Below, piece by piece: positions 61,004 through 64,000 of a DNA stretch of 64,000 bases. The DNA is from Galdieria sulphuraria. Lineage: Eukaryota; Rhodophyta; Bangiophyceae; Galdieriales; Galdieriaceae. The stretch lies in NCBI RefSeq assembly GCF_000341285.1, contig NW_005178441.1:38197-102196 (forward strand), given 5' to 3'. A program made the position numbers and the translations under genes. The notes below the pieces were generated by a model. That model ran no database searches, had not been told where the DNA came from, and saw only the letters and a list, made by a program, of their open reading frames with translations. Positions within the stretch are counted from its first letter, which is position 1. Every line of letters begins with the position of its first letter.

Positions 61004-62493
61004 ATGACTAAGCGGGGTTCCTCCAAGTTGACGATTGAAACTATTTCTCCTTATTTTACCCAAAATATACAAGCAGCTTCAAAAGAACTGGGAATTTGTT
61101 GTACTCTTTTAAAAAAGGTACAACATCCCTCTATTTATCTCGACACTCTATGATAACTTTTCGATGTACAGGTTTGTCGTAAATACGGGATAACTCGCTG
61201 GCCATATCGAAAGATCCAGAGCGTAGAAAAGACGATCCAACAGATAAAGGAAAGAATAATGTTCTTGGAAGCACACCTTACAAAGGATACCAGTGGTAGT
61301 ATTCATGTGGAAGTTCAGAAACTACGTAGAGAATTGGTCGAATTGGAAAGAAAAAGACAGGCGCTTTTGAGACCGGATAAAGCTCTAAGTAAGTTATAAT
61401 TGTTCAATATTGCGTTGAGTATTTTCTCACAGTTCAGTTAATCCTTACAACCTGCAACCCAACTATAGATTGCCGTTCTACTGGGGAGCAGATGGTATGC
61501 TTCCCCAAGTACCTTTCAGTATGCATCGAGTCCATTCTTCGTTCTGCAGAAGACTAACAGTCTGTTTTACAGATTCAAGGATCGATCAAATTGGGTTACC
61601 TCGAGATAATGATTACTCAGTCTCGTGGGAATTTCCCTCAGTCGATGACTCTCCTAGTTGTTCCGAACAGACTTTGTCGACCCATGTCGAAACCGTTGAA
61701 ACCAAAGCTCCTGTAAAGTATACTACTCAAAGGTATTCAAGTTTTTGCCCCTTTAAAAGTGCGTGGAGTGACATGAATACCCTTCAGAGATGATAGCGAA
61801 GCACTGACGAAGACCCATATGCAGCCTATGTCTTTAGAAGATGATAGGAAGGATATTGGGTATTCCGAATCCTTTCCATCTGAAGACCCGTTCCCATTTT
61901 TTTATCGAGACAAGAGAGAAAGTAACTCCTTTGTAGTCAGTAACGATGCAGCCTTGCGAATGACGAATAACGATCAGTTGAGTCGTTCCTCAGTGAATCA
62001 AACATGCGGAAATAGTTCTTTTGAAGAACCTTCATTGCACCATTTTCTTTCCAGTCCCAACAATAGCAATTTAGATCACTTACTTGCAGATAGTACTGTT
62101 GGAGACTTTCTTGGTTTGAAAAGGAGTCGTGCTGAAAATTTATTTGACTGTTCTAGTTCATTATCGCAAGCTTTAGTTCGTAGACGTTCAGCATCTTCTA
62201 TTTCGGGAGGAGAAAAGAGAAGAGGAGAGGAATTTGTATTGGAATCAAGAAGACGTTTATCACTTGCGGAGGAAATGATGTTGGGAAGAGCAAGTGACGT
62301 AGAAACTTTTCCACAAGAAGAACGTTTTCCAAATTGGGAGACGAGGAAGAATGAAAATGATATTCAAAGTACATTGTTCGGTCTTTTTCAACGAATGGAT
62401 CAACTAGAGCAAGAAAACTTTCGATTACGTAATAATCTGAATCATTTGGTTGCTCGTATCCCTAATCCTCATGAGAATGAACAACTCTATTAA
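61004..62493 (+). CDS. RWP-RK domain transcription factor
   Basis: Plant/algal regulator family (NIN-like and RKD proteins) controlling nitrogen response or gametogenesis. Exons 61004-61117, 61172-61388, 61438-61732 and 61788-62493 join in phase; about 443 residues. The RWP-RK domain is completed by splicing: KLTIETISPYFTQNIQAASK, ELGICCTLLKK, VCRKYGITRWPYRKI. A leucine-rich coiled coil follows (IKERIMFLEAHL; VQKLRRELVELERKRQALL). The rest is Ser-rich and disordered, with a basic stretch (RRRSASSISGGEKRRGEE) and a final coiled coil (FQRMDQLEQENFRLRNNL). It lacks a PB1 domain, so it is not NIN-like in form. The third exon uses the second of two AGs five bases apart. Confidence 0.9.
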
Positions 62494-62718
62494 GAGTCGA
62501 AGATGAGTTTTCCAATGAATATAGACTTCAATATGATCGAGGCATCATGTGCATCAATTATATTTACTCTATCATCCAATAAGTAGATAATAGAGTTGTT
62601 ACAGATGAAGTTTTCCAAATGGACATAGAATTAACAGAAACTTGTTCTCCAAAGAGAATGAAATAATTTCAATTGTGAAAACTAAAATAGATTTGTTATT
62701 TCTGTACAGAGTCTCACT

Positions 62719-63372
62719 TTATTCATCTCCTACTTCCCTGGCATCCACATCAATCACAGATATAGTCGACTGCTTCTTCTTGTTTCCGTCTTTCCTATTC
62801 GAAGAGTCCTTGGCAATAATGACTTGATCGTCCACCGTCAACAAATATCCACAATTACTACAGGGAACTTCTCGACCTTTAATTCCCACTACTGGTGACG
62901 AACAGTTGGGACAAAATACCTAATTGTTTGTTAATTATAGAGTCCGAACGCAAGATAGAATACTCACTTGAACAACATTTTGGGTTACCCACCAACGAAA
63001 CACCAACAACCCTATTATGGGAATGATACTGATTACAGAGAAGAAAATCAAAAACGAGTCAAATATCCACGAAATCTTCCCAGACAACACAAGATAACAA
63101 ACGAGACCAAACAAAATAAACTGCCCATTTTCACTTTGAAAAAACTGTACGGTCTTTTTCAACCAGTAAACAACGGTGGATTGGTCAAACTTCAGCTTGG
63201 AAAAGAGAAAAAGTGTACCACACCCACTTTGGGATTCCCGTGTCGAGCGTTGAAATACTCTGTTTTTGCCAGACAGTATAGAACGCTGAAACTTGCCATC
63301 ACAGCGGTGACATAGAGCACGAGCTTTCGTTGGCAAACTATACAATGGACAGTCTAGCAAAAAGCACCACAT
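62719..63372 (-). CDS. two-helix membrane protein with C-terminal zinc ribbon
   Basis: Exons 63372-62968 and 62919-62719 join in phase through a 48-bp intron; about 201 residues. The first ~65 residues are basic with several Cys and could be a targeting sequence. Two hydrophobic helices follow (QFILFGLVCYLVLSGKISWI and FLIFFSVISIIPIIGLLVF), then FRWWVTQNVVQ and a zinc ribbon made across the splice: VFCPNCSSPVVGIKGREVPC followed by SNCGYLLTV. The tail is basic then acidic. The layout suggests a membrane-anchored rubredoxin/zinc-ribbon protein of plastid type, but I do not recognise a named family. Confidence 0.7.
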
Positions 63373-63913
63373 CGATTCCAATCCCCGAATGAAAAGGATG
63401 GTAATTATGTCTTCGTTCCTTACCTTTCACAATTATCGACTGCTCGATTGGTCAACTCATGGTCGAAATAACAAAAATCCACAAATGGTCATATCTTCTC
63501 TGATAATGATATGCGTGCTCAAGGTAAAAACATTCAAGTCTCTCCGATAGATACAACACGATCGCTTTTCCTAGTTAAGGTTTCTATTATCAGCCATATT
63601 CTTCATATTCTACGCTATGAAGTATGATAAAATGTTATTGTTGCTACCAAATAATGTTACTATCTAATTTCCAAGACCAGCAGTTCTTTTCGATAAATAT
63701 ACAAGTGAAAAGGAACATAAACTCTAACATATCACTTCAATCTTCACTCAGCCTTTACAAAAACAGAAAAAACTCTTGAGGTTTCTAAAACCAAAGATAT
63801 TTTTGCTGCTTTCCGTATCAACACATCACTGCTTACATACAAGAATATATATATAATACAACAACAGTTCTTCCAAAGACCAAAAGAAACACTTGAAAAC
63901 TTGCTGTCACAGG
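63373..63913. other. intergenic region near the right edge
   Basis: About 540 bp, AT-rich. The minus ORF at 63744-63929 (61 codons) has no features and is probably chance. Confidence 0.5.
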
Positions 63914-64000
63914 ATGGAAATATTCTCACGTTTCTTCAAAGTGACACAGCAACCACCTCTCAAAGTCTGTGTTGCAACACCTATACTGGATAAAGTAATA
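63914..64000 (+). CDS. possible start of a gene running off the right edge
   Basis: From ATG 63914 the frame is open to the end of the window (29 codons, MEIFSRFFKVTQQPPLKVCV...). Too short to identify; the amphipathic basic start would suit either a cytosolic or an organelle protein. Could be chance. Confidence 0.35.
   Translation, partial: MEIFSRFFKVTQQPPLKVCVATPILDKVI

Overview
The window reads as nuclear DNA of a unicellular red alga, most likely Galdieria or a close cyanidialean relative. This is an inference from gene content and architecture. The DNA is AT-rich and densely packed. Almost every gene carries a few very short GT-AG introns (about 40-80 bp, often with a CTAAC/TACTAAC-like branch point). 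Eukaryotic core genes (26S proteasome ATPase, COP9 subunit, NOP58, ADA2, ZW10, N-terminal acetyltransferase, TRM10) sit among genes for a primary plastid (MGDG synthase, plant-type ketol-acid reductoisomerase with a transit peptide, DUF1517/FLAP1-like, YggT, CbiO-like ABC ATPase, UbiB/ABC1 kinase, S1-domain protein) and mitochondrial proteins (ATP12, TAM41, uS4, uL11, DnaJ). Most genes were rebuilt here by joining exons by eye at splice sites and checking reading phase against family motifs, so exon ends are predictions.

Layout. 1-7.8 kb: minus-strand class I aldolase (cut by the edge), ATP12, DUF1517 and a PLPP6-like PAP2 phosphatase, then ZW10 and the tiny three-exon kish gene with a GC-AG intron; one plus-strand coiled-coil membrane protein of unknown role lies among them. 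8-20.6 kb: AK6/Fap7, an S1-domain protein, a ketol-acid reductoisomerase whose conserved middle is not readable, a WBP4-like zinc-finger protein, CIAO1, a large ABC1 kinase, then a 629-bp run of N that cuts a membrane-protein gene and precedes a mitochondrial DnaJ. 20.9-33 kb: ADA2, TAM41, two unrecognised genes, RPT6, a GT61 glycosyltransferase, NAA40, TRM10 and CSN5; the last two overlap by four bases at their stop codons. 33.5-45 kb: Orn/Lys/Arg decarboxylase, a four-helix membrane protein, a possible Mediator subunit only 27 bp from a divergent plastid-type ABC ATPase, uS4, two tandem paralogous methyltransferases, a cis-prenyltransferase and phosphoglycolate phosphatase. 45-64 kb: a Ran-binding-domain/C3HC-finger protein, a DBP2/DDX5-type helicase with a 553-bp intron at the position of the conserved DBP2 intron, NOP58, MGDG synthase, an aminotransferase, YggT, a SUMO-like protein without a diglycine end, uL11, a microsatellite, an RWP-RK factor and a membrane zinc-ribbon protein.

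Neighbours share no obvious pathway and there is no operon-like grouping; closeness reflects compaction. I saw no rRNA, tRNA, CRISPR array, transposon or virus-like element. The observations most worth checking are the RanBD-C3HC architecture, the long helicase intron, the SUMO-like protein lacking GG, and the broken centre of the reductoisomerase gene.
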